Translations under genes and position numbers: made by a program
DNA from: Lysobacterales bacterium
Lineage (GTDB): Bacteria; Pseudomonadota; Gammaproteobacteria; Xanthomonadales; Rhodanobacteraceae
Assembly (NCBI GenBank): GCA_021324945.1
Contig: JAJPID010000019.1
Coordinates: 1-64,000 of the forward strand
Direction: 5' to 3'
DNA length: 64,000 nucleotides
Shown: positions 17,711-26,210 of the stretch, piece by piece
Position numbering within the stretch: the first letter of the stretch is position 1
Layout of the letters: the number at the start of each line of letters is the position of its first letter
Notes under the pieces: model-generated
The model's input: the letters and a program-made list of their open reading frames with translations, nothing else
The model's database searches: none
What the model was told of the DNA's origin: nothing

Positions 17711-18391
17711 TCATGTCGTCCCGCGATCGTGCGGTACGTCGTGCAAATAAGTGCTTTCCGGACTGGGCTGCGACGTTTTCTCGGCGTGCGTGGGTTCGTC
17801 GCGATGCGGGGTGCCGTGCGGCTGCTGCACCGGATAATTCGGTCCTTCACGCTCGCGGCGCTTCTTGGCCTCCAGCAGCTTCTGCAGATTGGCGACGGCC
17901 TGCTCGTGGCTGATGGCCTTGGGCTTGGGCGCGCGCGGTTTGGGCGGTTTGCGTACCGGCGGTTGCGCAGCCGGCGAGGGCTGACGAGGCAGTTCGACCG
18001 GCGGCGCCGGCTTCCAGCCTAGAGGATCGCGCTCACGCGGTTTCCAGGCAGGCGTCGAGGGCGCAGAGGGTTTGCGCGGAGTGGAAACCGGTGCTGCGGT
18101 CGGTTTGGTCGCCGCGGCGGCCTTCGCCGGCGCGGGACGCGCGGTTTTGGGTGACGTGCGCTTGCCTGCAGGTTTGCCCGCGCTCGATATCCGTGCGGCG
18201 GTTTTGCGCGAGCCGCGTTTGGCGGCCGCGCTCTTGCGCGCCGCCGCACGCTTGACGGTTTTTCGTCCGCCTCCGCTTTTGCCCGCCGGGCGTTTTTTTG
18301 CCGGCGTCTTGCGTGTCACGGTTTTCTTCTTCGGGGCGGATTTCTTGCCGGCGGATTTTCTGATGGATTTGCGGGCTCGGCTGGTAGCCAT
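17711..18391 (-). CDS. Lys/Ala/Pro-rich histone H1-like protein
   Basis: MATSRARKSIRKSAGKKSAPKKKTVTRKTPAKKRPAGKSGGGRKTVKRAAARKSAAAKRG: (K/R)(A/T/S)-rich tail. Confidence 0.7.
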   Translation of the reverse strand: MATSRARKSIRKSAGKKSAPKKKTVTRKTPAKKRPAGKSGGGRKTVKRAAARKSAAAKRGSRKTAARISSAGKPAGKRTSPKTARPAPAKAAAATKPTAAPVSTPRKPSAPSTPAWKPRERDPLGWKPAPPVELPRQPSPAAQPPVRKPPKPRAPKPKAISHEQAVANLQKLLEAKKRREREGPNYPVQQPHGTPHRDEPTHAEKTSQPSPESTYLHDVPHDRGTT

Positions 18392-18475
18392 GTCCTTGCG
18401 TCTCCCTAGTTCCCCTTTGAACCTCATGCAGGCGAGATAGTGCGCCAGATCAGCGCAATTGTCATGCGGCAGGCT

Positions 18476-18820
18476 TCAGAAGCTGCGGCCGTCGACCTGT
18501 CTGATGTCCAGATCTGCCGGATCAACGCCTTCCAGGCAGCGCACATTCACAGCCGCCATGGGCTGATCGCCCTTGCGGCCGTCGGCGAATGGCGCCACGC
18601 CACAAACCGGACAAAAATGATGCCTGATCTGGTGCTTGTTGAAGGTATAGGTGCTCATGTCGCTTTCGGGCGTGCGCAGTTGCAACTGCTCCCGCGGCAC
18701 GAACCACAACAGATAGCCCTTGGGCCGGCAATGCGAGCAGTTGCACTCGTTCACAGTGCCGATATGGCCCTCCACGTCGAACGCGATCCGTCCGCAATGA
18801 CAGCCGCCGTGATAATTCAT
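18476..18820 (-). CDS. GFA (glutathione-dependent formaldehyde-activating-like) family protein
   Basis: MNYHGGCHCGRIAFDVEGHIGTVNECNCSHCRPKGY...HHFCPVCGVAPF zinc motif. Confidence 0.93.
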   Translation of the reverse strand: MNYHGGCHCGRIAFDVEGHIGTVNECNCSHCRPKGYLLWFVPREQLQLRTPESDMSTYTFNKHQIRHHFCPVCGVAPFADGRKGDQPMAAVNVRCLEGVDPADLDIRQVDGRSF

Positions 18821-19040
18821 GCGTTTCTCTGACCGTGCGAAGACGCGATTATCGCGCAAGCAGCCGATTGCAAAAAGCGGCTCAACGCCTTCGGCGCGGC
18901 TCATCCTTGCCCAGCCGCACCTGCAGCACGCCCTGCCCCGCGCTGTGGCCGTTCAAGGCGGCGACCGCGTGCGCATCCTCAATCGGATTCGCGCATGGTG
19001 GAAGACCACGGCTATCGGCCAGAAGCTCGGCGCCAAGCTG

Positions 19041-20561
19041 ATGCCGCGCGACATTGCGGCACTGGCATCCACAGCTGTGAAGAAGATGGCGGCGCGCGAC
19101 GGCACTGCGGGCGATGGCAAGCTGGGATTCGCGAAGTCGGACGCGCAGTTGGATGCCGAATACGACCGCATGGCGGGGACGGATGGGGGCCGTAGACTCG
19201 ACGTCGACATGGTGCGGGAGTTGTCGCCGGAGTACCGTGCAGACCGATCACGAGCGCAGGACATCCACGATGCCGCGTCGGGGTACACGCAACGGCGCTA
19301 TCTACGAATGCTGGACGCGCCGGTTTCGGAAGGGCGAGACAAATCGGTGGAGTTTCTTGCTGGCGGTGGCGGTTCCGGCAAATCGACGATTGCCGAGCAT
19401 GTTTTTGGAAAGAGCGGAGCCGACATCGTTTATGACGGCACTTTTTCCGACCTCGCGAAGTCTCGCGAAAACATCAAGGCAGCATTGGAATCAGGGCGAG
19501 ACGCGCACGTCATCTTTGTTTACAGATCGCCAGAAAAATCCGCTGCTGGCGCCATCGGAAGAGCCATTGAAAAGGGTCGCCCGGTGCCGATTGAGGCGCT
19601 GGCGAAGGCTCACGCCAATGCACCGGAAGTGGTGCGCGCACTCGCGCAGGAGTACAATGGAAACCCAAGAGTTCAGATTATCGCCATTCACAACGACGGT
19701 CAAAAATCTGATGCTCATCTGATGCCTATCGAGGACATTCCTCATGTCGAACAAGGCAGCGCCGAAGCAGCATTCCAATCTGAGCTTGATCGCGCAAAAC
19801 AAGAAGGGCGGATCAACGACAGGCTCTACGCCGCGTTTGTCCGGAAACGTGGACTTGAGCAACCCGCCGAAGTGGGCGAGGCTGGCTCTCGCAAATCTCA
19901 AAGCGGGCCTCACCAAGAACGTAGAGACGCCGTAATCGATGGAAGTGGAAATGCCAGCGGCGCCCTCGGTGAAAGAGCCTACGCCCGTTCCATCGAACGA
20001 GGTGGACCCAGCCAACCCGCCGAAGTGGGCGCAAGAGGTTCTGGACAGGCTCAATCGGAACGTGAAAGCAGGCATGGAAACGCCATAGGCGACACTGCGG
20101 ATTCTCGCAGTTCCGACATCGCCTACAGTCGGGCGCCACAAGACCGCGCAGGCGTAGAACGTCGCGGGGCCAGCGGCCCCGGGGCAGAGCCTTCCACCGG
20201 CATCAAGAACGCGCAGGTCGCCGCCGAGCGCGCCGAGCGCGGACTGGATGAACTGCACGTGGCCGGAAAGCGCGATTACGGCCAAGTATGGGACAAGGCC
20301 GCCGCGACCCTGAAAGCCGGCGCGCGCGTGATGGCCTTCCATTTGCAGCTCGGCGAACCCCTTGCATTCGCCGTTGAAGAGATCCTTGGCCATGCGCAGG
20401 CTGCGCACCCGGCCGTGCGCCTCGAACAGGGCGCCGAGCGCCGCTTCGGTCATGTTGCGCGGCAGGCCGCGCACGGTAATCGTCAACATCGATGTCTCCT
20501 TGCGCGGTTCAAAAAGAAACGCCGGGCGGAACGGATCCGCCCGGCGCTCGTGCAACGGTGA
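19041..20561 (+). CDS. zeta-toxin-domain polyvalent-protein fragment (the 3' part past 20330 reads antisense through the RRM gene)
   Basis: VEFLAGGGGSGKSTIAEHVF Walker A, ADIVYDGTFSDLAKSRENIKAALESGRDAHVIFVYRSPEKS; SSDIAYSRAPQ and TGIKNAQVAAERAERGLDELHVAGKRDYGQVWDKAAATLKAG linkers resemble large phage/plasmid polyvalent proteins. Start codon uncertain. Confidence 0.65.
   Translation: MPRDIAALASTAVKKMAARDGTAGDGKLGFAKSDAQLDAEYDRMAGTDGGRRLDVDMVRELSPEYRADRSRAQDIHDAASGYTQRRYLRMLDAPVSEGRDKSVEFLAGGGGSGKSTIAEHVFGKSGADIVYDGTFSDLAKSRENIKAALESGRDAHVIFVYRSPEKSAAGAIGRAIEKGRPVPIEALAKAHANAPEVVRALAQEYNGNPRVQIIAIHNDGQKSDAHLMPIEDIPHVEQGSAEAAFQSELDRAKQEGRINDRLYAAFVRKRGLEQPAEVGEAGSRKSQSGPHQERRDAVIDGSGNASGALGERAYARSIERGGPSQPAEVGARGSGQAQSERESRHGNAIGDTADSRSSDIAYSRAPQDRAGVERRGASGPGAEPSTGIKNAQVAAERAERGLDELHVAGKRDYGQVWDKAAATLKAGARVMAFHLQLGEPLAFAVEEILGHAQAAHPAVRLEQGAERRFGHVARQAAHGNRQHRCLLARFKKKRRAERIRPALVQR
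19744..19935 (+). CDS. small overlapping ORF ending NPPKWARLALANLKAGLTKNVETP
   Basis: ATG to TAA in frame +1 relative to the zeta ORF; C-terminal block is paralogous to 19939-20088. Confidence 0.35.
   Translation: MSNKAAPKQHSNLSLIAQNKKGGSTTGSTPRLSGNVDLSNPPKWARLALANLKAGLTKNVETP
19939..20088 (+). CDS. 49-aa ORF MEVEMPAAPSVKEPTPVPSNEVDPANPPKWAQEVLDRLNRNVKAGMETP
   Basis: Same frame as 19744-19935 and starts 3 nt after its stop; not in the ORF track (<60 aa). Confidence 0.35.
   Translation: MEVEMPAAPSVKEPTPVPSNEVDPANPPKWAQEVLDRLNRNVKAGMETP
20510..20545 (-). terminator. rho-independent terminator of the downstream csp gene
   Basis: gccgggcggaacggatccgcccggc stem; minus strand continues GTTTCTTTTT. 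Confidence 0.8.
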
Positions 20562-20564
20562 AAC

Positions 20565-20774
20565 TCAGGCGACCTGGACTTGGTCGGCCTGCAAACCCTT
20601 CGGGCCTTTGGTGGTCACGAAAGTGACCTTCTGGCCTTCCTGCAGCGACTTGAAACCGCTGCCCTGGATGGCGCGAAAGTGCACGAACAGGTCTTCGCCG
20701 CCTTCCTGGCTGATGAAGCCGAAGCCCTTGGCGTCGTTGAACCATTTGACGGTTCCGGTCTTGCGTTCTGACAT
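20565..20774 (-). CDS. CspA-family cold-shock protein (close paralogue of 6144-6353)
   Basis: [69 protein letters not shown]. Confidence 0.96.
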   Translation of the reverse strand: MSERKTGTVKWFNDAKGFGFISQEGGEDLFVHFRAIQGSGFKSLQEGQKVTFVTTKGPKGLQADQVQVA

Positions 20775-20985
20775 TGGAAAACTCCTCACAGTGGATTTCC
20801 GCGGTCCGGAATGGGCCACGGACTGGATTGCGGGGAGTAAGCGGGGCAGAACGATGGGCGGATAGCGCATCGGGCCACGATTTACCGTGACCCGGCAAAC
20901 ACAGCCCGCGCATCATACATTGCTGCGGCTGAAAATGCCAGAATGGAGTGGGGTTGCAGCGAAATCGTGCAGCCGTTTCTCGGTT

Positions 20986-21291
20986 TCAGTCCATTGGCGG
21001 CGCATAGAAGTTGAGGGTGCGCAGCGGAGCTTGGCCGTCGTTGCGCACCTCGTGGCGCTCGCCGCGCTCGATTAGCAGCAGGGTGCCGGGTTTCAGGGGG
21101 CGCCGCTCGCCCTCGACGATTGCAGCGCCCTCGCCTTCCATCACGAAGAGCCACTGGTCGGCGTCCTCGTGCCTGTTATGCGAATCGCCTTCGGCGTCGC
21201 CAGGCGGGAGGGTCATTACCGCTGCTTCTGCACGCGCGTTGCGGAGCACGATCCGGAAGCGCTCCTCGAAATCCAGGTTCTTGCATTGCAT
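20986..21291 (-). CDS. cupin-domain protein
   Basis: MQCKNLDFEERFRIVLRNARAEAAVMTLPPGDAEGDSHNRHEDADQWLFVMEGEGAAIVEGERRPLKPGTLLLIERGERHEV. Confidence 0.85.
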   Translation of the reverse strand: MQCKNLDFEERFRIVLRNARAEAAVMTLPPGDAEGDSHNRHEDADQWLFVMEGEGAAIVEGERRPLKPGTLLLIERGERHEVRNDGQAPLRTLNFYAPPMD

Positions 21292-21350
21292 CGCGTTCTC
21301 CTCATTCGCGCGACAGGAATATGCGTTCGCGCGCGAAGCCGGCGTCAAAC

Positions 21351-21962
21351 TCACAAGCCGAAGTGCGGATGCTGCAACTGCTGCACGAACACCAGCACCA
21401 CGCGCGGTTCCATGAATACGGTGAACAACACGCCGTAGGCGCCGCCCCATATGTGTGCGCTGTGGTTGATGCGCCCCGCTCCGCCGCGATCCATGTAGAT
21501 GGAATAGAGCACGTAGGCAAGGGCGTACAGAATCGCCGGCAGCGGCAGGAAGAACACGATGATCATCGCCCAAGGCTGCAACAAGATGAAGGCGAAAAGC
21601 ACGGCAGAGACCGCGCCCGAAGCGCCGAGGCTGCGGTAGTTCGAATCACCGCGGTGCGCCCACCAGCTCGGCAGGATCGACACCAGCAGTCCGCCAGCAT
21701 AGAACAAGGCGAACCCGAACGGCCCTAGATATTGCGTGTACAGTGGCTCCATCACGCGGCCGAAGAAAAAAAGCGTCAGCATGTTGAACAGCAGGTGTTG
21801 GCCGTCCGCGTGCACCAGCCCGTAGCTGAGCAATCGCCAGTATTCGTGCCGGCGAGAGATCGCCGGCGGCCACAGGATCAGCGCATCCAGCAGCCGCGGA
21901 TTGCCGAAGGCGGACAGCGAGACAATGCAGGTGACGGCGATCAGTATAAGCGTGACGATCAT
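21351..21962 (-). CDS. rhomboid-family intramembrane serine protease
   Basis: HLLFNMLTLFFFGRVME..., LGASGAVSAVLFAF (GxSG), HIWGGAYGVLF; multiple TM segments. Confidence 0.88.
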   Translation of the reverse strand: MIVTLILIAVTCIVSLSAFGNPRLLDALILWPPAISRRHEYWRLLSYGLVHADGQHLLFNMLTLFFFGRVMEPLYTQYLGPFGFALFYAGGLLVSILPSWWAHRGDSNYRSLGASGAVSAVLFAFILLQPWAMIIVFFLPLPAILYALAYVLYSIYMDRGGAGRINHSAHIWGGAYGVLFTVFMEPRVVLVFVQQLQHPHFGL

Positions 21963-22140
21963 GCGAATGCAGTCATTCGGGGGCGCGCCAGTGTAGCGGA
22001 CACGGTGCCTGCACTCGTCGGTTCAACAGCATGATGCCGTTGCGCTTTCCGACCAAGCGCTCCATCGCGCCGACGCGGTGCTATCCTGACGGTTTGCGCT
22101 GCCGCCTTTCGTCGCTCGCCGATACTCAAGGAGTGGTGCC

Positions 22141-23862
22141 ATGTCCGCCAAGCGCCTCCTGATCCGCCGTTGCGCTCCTTTGCTCACCGCCGCTGCACTG
22201 CCGCTGATCGCCGCGGCCGCCGCGCCGCCGCCGATCGTCGGCCCTACCATCAACATCGGCGAAATGGGCGTCGCCACCGCCGAACCGCTGGTGCCCGTGC
22301 CGCCGACCACGCCCTGTGTGGTGCAGCTCTACACGGCTGATTCGCCCACCGGGACGTTCGACGATTACTCGGCGCATCCCTTCACCTACACACCGCCCGC
22401 AGCCTGCCCAGGGCCGTGGAACAAGGTAGTGTTCAAGGCCGACTACAATGTCACCGCCGGTCGGCAGTTCGACCGCACGGCCAGCGTGTGGATCGGCGGT
22501 GTCAACATTTATTTCGGCACCACGCAGGAACCGCGCGCGATCGAAAGCCCGAGCTGGCACGTCGAGCGCGATGTCACCGATCTTTCCAATGCGCTGACCG
22601 CATCGGCACCCGGTAACGCGGTGCTTTACAACATTTACGACAGCACTTACAACGGTTCGATCACCGGCAGCGCGGAACTGGACTTCTATCCGGCCACCGC
22701 TGATTACCCGGCGCCAAAGGTGCCCGACCAGGTGTTCTCGCTGGGTTCCGATCCGGCCGGCAACACGGTCAGCATCTACACCGACCAGACGCCGATGACC
22801 GCCACGCTTACCCTGCCGACCAACGTCGAACGCGCCTATCTGGACGTGATCCCCGAAGCGCAGTCGGGCGATGAGTTTTGGTACAGCTGCGGGCCGGATT
22901 CGATCGCGTCGATCACCGGCTGCGGCGGCACCGGCTTCCGCGAAGCAGAGATCAGCATCGATGGACAATCGGTAGGCTTCGTGCCGATCTCGCCCTGGAT
23001 CTACACCGGCGGCATCGATCCATATCTGTGGCGGCCGGTGCCCGGCGTGCAGACGCTGAACTTCGAACCGTTCCGCGTGGATCTCACGCCATTCGCGGCC
23101 ATGCTGAGCAATGGCCAGCCACACACGTTCTCGATCAGCGTGACCACGGGGGATCCGACCTTCCAGAACAACAGCCAGCGCTTCGACACCGCCGCCACTC
23201 TGCTGCTGTTTGATGACGCCGGCAGCTCGCAGATCACCGGCGGCATGCTCGGTGCGGTGAGCGACACAGGCGTGCACCCGGTGAGCACGCTGTCGAACAA
23301 CGGCGACGTGTACGACATGAACGTCACAGCGCGACACAACTTCAACGCGCGCGGCTACGTCAACACCTCGCACGGACGCGTGACCACCGCGGTGGCCGAG
23401 AGTGCGAGCTTTGGCAATCACGACATCACTACCAACAGCAGCACCACCTACGAGCAAAGCATCAATCTTGCCTCGAACGTGGTTTCCACCAGCACGACGA
23501 TCGATTCCAGCGGCACAAGCAACAGGAGTCGCAACTGGTCGTTCCCGCTGGCCCTGGATTACAAGTTTGTGAGTAATCCCGACGGCTCGGCGTACCAGAC
23601 CACCACGGCAGACCAGCGCCACGACGTCCACGACAATGCCAGCCCGGCCGGCAAGCCGCGGTATTTCAACAGCCTGGATTATCATGATCAGACCGCGGAT
23701 ACGCTGCAGTTCGACAGCAGCGGTAATCTCACCGGCACCCGCGGTCAGAAGGCGACCCAGAGCTATCTCTACAAGGATTCCTACGCACGTTGTTATAGCC
23801 GCACGGTCAATGCCGCTGCGGGCGCGGTGACTGCGGTGACCGACGGCGCAAACTGCCCGTGA
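22141..23862 (+). CDS. PNGase A-like (peptide-N4-(N-acetyl-beta-glucosaminyl)asparagine amidase A) exported protein
   Basis: TPCVVQLYTADSPTGTFDDYSAHPFTYTPPAACPGPWNKVVFKADYNVTAGRQFDRTASVWIGGVNIYFGTTQEPRAIESPSWHVERDVTDLSNAL matches the plant/fungal/bacterial PNGase A N-terminal pattern. Confidence 0.75.
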   Translation: MSAKRLLIRRCAPLLTAAALPLIAAAAAPPPIVGPTINIGEMGVATAEPLVPVPPTTPCVVQLYTADSPTGTFDDYSAHPFTYTPPAACPGPWNKVVFKADYNVTAGRQFDRTASVWIGGVNIYFGTTQEPRAIESPSWHVERDVTDLSNALTASAPGNAVLYNIYDSTYNGSITGSAELDFYPATADYPAPKVPDQVFSLGSDPAGNTVSIYTDQTPMTATLTLPTNVERAYLDVIPEAQSGDEFWYSCGPDSIASITGCGGTGFREAEISIDGQSVGFVPISPWIYTGGIDPYLWRPVPGVQTLNFEPFRVDLTPFAAMLSNGQPHTFSISVTTGDPTFQNNSQRFDTAATLLLFDDAGSSQITGGMLGAVSDTGVHPVSTLSNNGDVYDMNVTARHNFNARGYVNTSHGRVTTAVAESASFGNHDITTNSSTTYEQSINLASNVVSTSTTIDSSGTSNRSRNWSFPLALDYKFVSNPDGSAYQTTTADQRHDVHDNASPAGKPRYFNSLDYHDQTADTLQFDSSGNLTGTRGQKATQSYLYKDSYARCYSRTVNAAAGAVTAVTDGANCP

Positions 23863-23930
23863 GCACAGTATGATCGCGGGTTCCGCGTGCCTTCCGCGCG
23901 GAGCCTGCTTTCTTCGCACTGGATACGACG

Positions 23931-24347
23931 ATGAACATCAAACATCCAAGCTTGCACGCCCTGCTCGCACTCGCGCTATGCGCCGGCAGCATGACCCTCG
24001 CGCCGCAATCGCACGCTGCAGATGCAATCGCCTTCACGCCCGGCAGTCCGTGGGCGCAAGCGGTCGGGCAGATCAGCAAGACCGACGATTATCACGAGTA
24101 CACCGTGCATGCCGTCGCCGGCAAGACGCTGAAGGTGAACCTGATCTCGCGCAACCCCAATCTGTATTTCCGCGTGCTGCCGCCGAATTCGCACAAGCCC
24201 CTGATCGACACCATGAGCAGCGGCGAGACGAGCTGGTCCACGCAGGCATCGGCGGACACCGACTACACCGTGCACGTATACGCCGACCCCAGCACCCTGC
24301 CGAGCAACGAAGTCAGCAAGTTCGCGCTGCAGGTCGGGGTGTTCTAG
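23931..24347 (+). CDS. exported hypothetical protein
   Basis: MNIKHPSLHALLALALCAGSMTLAPQSHA signal peptide; 138 aa. Confidence 0.6.
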   Translation: MNIKHPSLHALLALALCAGSMTLAPQSHAADAIAFTPGSPWAQAVGQISKTDDYHEYTVHAVAGKTLKVNLISRNPNLYFRVLPPNSHKPLIDTMSSGETSWSTQASADTDYTVHVYADPSTLPSNEVSKFALQVGVF

Positions 24348-24478
24348 GCCAGCTCCGGACAAATCGGTCCGGGATTGTCAGAGCACGCGAAATTCGGCGC
24401 ACGGCTGAATTCCGCTCCGCAAATCAGGTACGTGAAGCAAGAGCACGCTTGCTGCGTGCGGCACTGCCTTTGACGCGC

Positions 24479-24504
24479 GGAAACTCTGACAAGTCAAAGT
24501 TTCC
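24479..24504. terminator. candidate hairpin terminator between convergent genes
   Basis: ggaaactctgac-aa-gtcaaagtttcc: 12-bp arms with one mismatch. Confidence 0.5.
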
Positions 24505-24505
24505 C

Positions 24506-25129
24506 TTAGCGCGCGAGTTCCCACGCGGCGAGCACGCGGTGTTCGCCGCGGCCCAGCAGGCTGTGCACCAGCGCAAGCCTGCGCACGGCCCAGGCGATTG
24601 GCTGCACGCTCTCCGGACGGACCACGCGTTCGTCATAGAGCAAGGTCACGTGCGGCGTGAAACGCCGCTCGACGTGCCGGCCCAGTCCTGCATCGCGCAG
24701 CCGCGCGCCCAGATTGTCCTGCAATGCGTGTAGCGCCTGATTCGCGTCCGCATCTCCGCTGCGCAACACGCAGGGCCGTTTGCCGCGGCCGGTAAAACTG
24801 CTGACGCAATCCAGCGTGACCTGAAACGGCGACATCGCGATTCGCGACGCCGCGGCGCCCGCGGTTTCGATCAGGGGTTCGGGCAAACCGCAGTAGTCGC
24901 CCAGATGATGCAAGGTGATGTGCACGCGGTTGGCCGGAATGGGTTTGCCGTGCAAGCCATGTCTCGCGCGCAGCGCTTCCGCCAGCTCGATGAGCCGCTG
25001 TGCGGCTTGCGGATCGGGATACACCGCGAAAAACAAGCGATCGCGTGACTTGGGCGGAGCGGATTCACCAGTCACATTCTGCCCGACGGTCAGCGCACGC
25101 TCGTCCATGAAGCCGCCCGGCCCCGACAT
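24506..25129 (-). CDS. thpR: RNA 2',3'-cyclic phosphodiesterase (2H/LigT family)
   Basis: RLFFAVYPDPQAAQRLIELAEAL...RVHITLHHLGD...RRFTPHVTLLYDERV: two HxT motifs. Confidence 0.9.
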   Translation of the reverse strand: MSGPGGFMDERALTVGQNVTGESAPPKSRDRLFFAVYPDPQAAQRLIELAEALRARHGLHGKPIPANRVHITLHHLGDYCGLPEPLIETAGAAASRIAMSPFQVTLDCVSSFTGRGKRPCVLRSGDADANQALHALQDNLGARLRDAGLGRHVERRFTPHVTLLYDERVVRPESVQPIAWAVRRLALVHSLLGRGEHRVLAAWELAR

Positions 25130-25260
25130 CGGCTCGTTTCGATTCGTGTCAATTCGCGCGTCATGGACACCGCGTCAACGCCATAATTAGCGACTTACGT
25201 GCCAAGCGGATTCCGGATCCGCACTCGCGCCGTCTGCAAGGCCGCTCTCGGCTCGACGGA

Positions 25261-26043
25261 TCACCCCGGCTTCCGGAACCGGTAAATGAACTGGTCGGTA
25301 TGGCCGCGGATCGACTTATCGAACACCTTGGCGGTGTGCGGGTCGTCGGGGTTGCTTAACGCGTTGCTCGCACCGTCGAACTTGAAGCCCACGGCTTCCA
25401 CCTCCTTCTTCACCAGCATCGGATCGATGCGATGAAGAGTATCGGTGTCCGCGGCACCCGAACCTGCCGGTGCGATATGGTCGATGATCACGTACACGCC
25501 GCCGGGCTTCAGCGCATTGAAAACCTGCTTGTTGAACGCGTTCATGTCCACCGGCCCCATGAAGGGGTCGTGGTAGTCGTGGTAGTTCTGCGAGGTGAAC
25601 GCCACGTCAACTTTCTGCGGCACGCTCAGAAACGCCGCGGGCTCCTTCAGCAAGGTGACGTTCTTGTAGTGCGGCGTCGCGACCAGCGACTGCCAGTTCG
25701 CATAGCTCTTCGCGCTGAACTTGTCCATCTCGTTCGGCCACACGGTGTAGACGTGTCCCGAAGGGCCGACGATCGCGCTGAACACGCGCGTCCAGTAGCC
25801 GGTACCAGGTACCAGTTCCAGCACCGCGTCGCCGGGTTTCACCTGCGTGAACGCCATCACCGCGGCGACTTGGCGGCGCGCATCGTCCTTTTTGTCTTCG
25901 GCCCGCGCCGGATCATTGATGGCGGCGCTGATGTAGGCCGGCGCCGCGGTGTACGAAGGCGTGGCGGTGGATGCAGCCTGCTGCGCACCGGCAACGGCGG
26001 AAACGGTCAGCGCGATCACAGCGGCGAGTGTGTGCGTGCGCAT
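25261..26043 (-). CDS. SAM-methyltransferase-fold protein with N-terminal signal peptide
   Basis: MRTHTLAAVIALTVSAVAGAQQAA leader; FTQVKPGDAVLELVPGTGYWTRVFSAIVGPSGHVYTVWP Rossmann motif. Confidence 0.85.
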   Translation of the reverse strand: MRTHTLAAVIALTVSAVAGAQQAASTATPSYTAAPAYISAAINDPARAEDKKDDARRQVAAVMAFTQVKPGDAVLELVPGTGYWTRVFSAIVGPSGHVYTVWPNEMDKFSAKSYANWQSLVATPHYKNVTLLKEPAAFLSVPQKVDVAFTSQNYHDYHDPFMGPVDMNAFNKQVFNALKPGGVYVIIDHIAPAGSGAADTDTLHRIDPMLVKKEVEAVGFKFDGASNALSNPDDPHTAKVFDKSIRGHTDQFIYRFRKPG

Positions 26044-26210
26044 GGCGAACTCCTCAGGGTGGAGTCTTGGAATTATGCGCGCAAACGAAGCGCTCGCGCA
26101 TATGACCTCCGGCACTTCGGCGCGGTCGCTTGCTTTCGCGCAAATCCGGTCACAAGCTCCGCCTCGTTCGGCAACGGAAACTTATGATGCGCCTTCCGAG
26201 GACACATCGA

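Larger units (their letters stand above)
18972..20330. mobile_element. inserted DNA segment (zeta-toxin/polyvalent-protein fragment) bounded by CGCGTG direct repeats (18966-18971 and 20325-20330)
   Basis: Hexamer present at both junctions; precise excision restores the RRM protein; length divisible by 3. Confidence 0.65.
18882..20489 (-). pseudogene. RRM RNA-binding protein gene interrupted by a 1359-bp insertion
   Basis: N-terminal part 20331-20489 MLTITVRGLPRNMTEAALGALFEAHGRVRSLRMAKDLFNGECKGFAELQMEGHH; C-terminal part 18882-18971 AVAALNGHSAGQGVLQVRLGKDEPRRR*. Deleting 18972-20330 restores one RRM frame. Confidence 0.8.

Noticed and set aside
18972-20330. Functional epsilon-zeta toxin-antitoxin module
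   Set aside because: No epsilon antitoxin recognised; the zeta domain sits in a fragment of a larger polyvalent-type protein inserted in another gene. The mini-ORFs are only speculative partners.
22126-23919. 597-aa minus-strand ORF antisense to the PNGase A-like gene
   Set aside because: Low-complexity Arg/Val/Gly-rich translation without domain logic; the plus-strand ORF has a signal peptide and family motifs. Typical high-GC antisense artefact.
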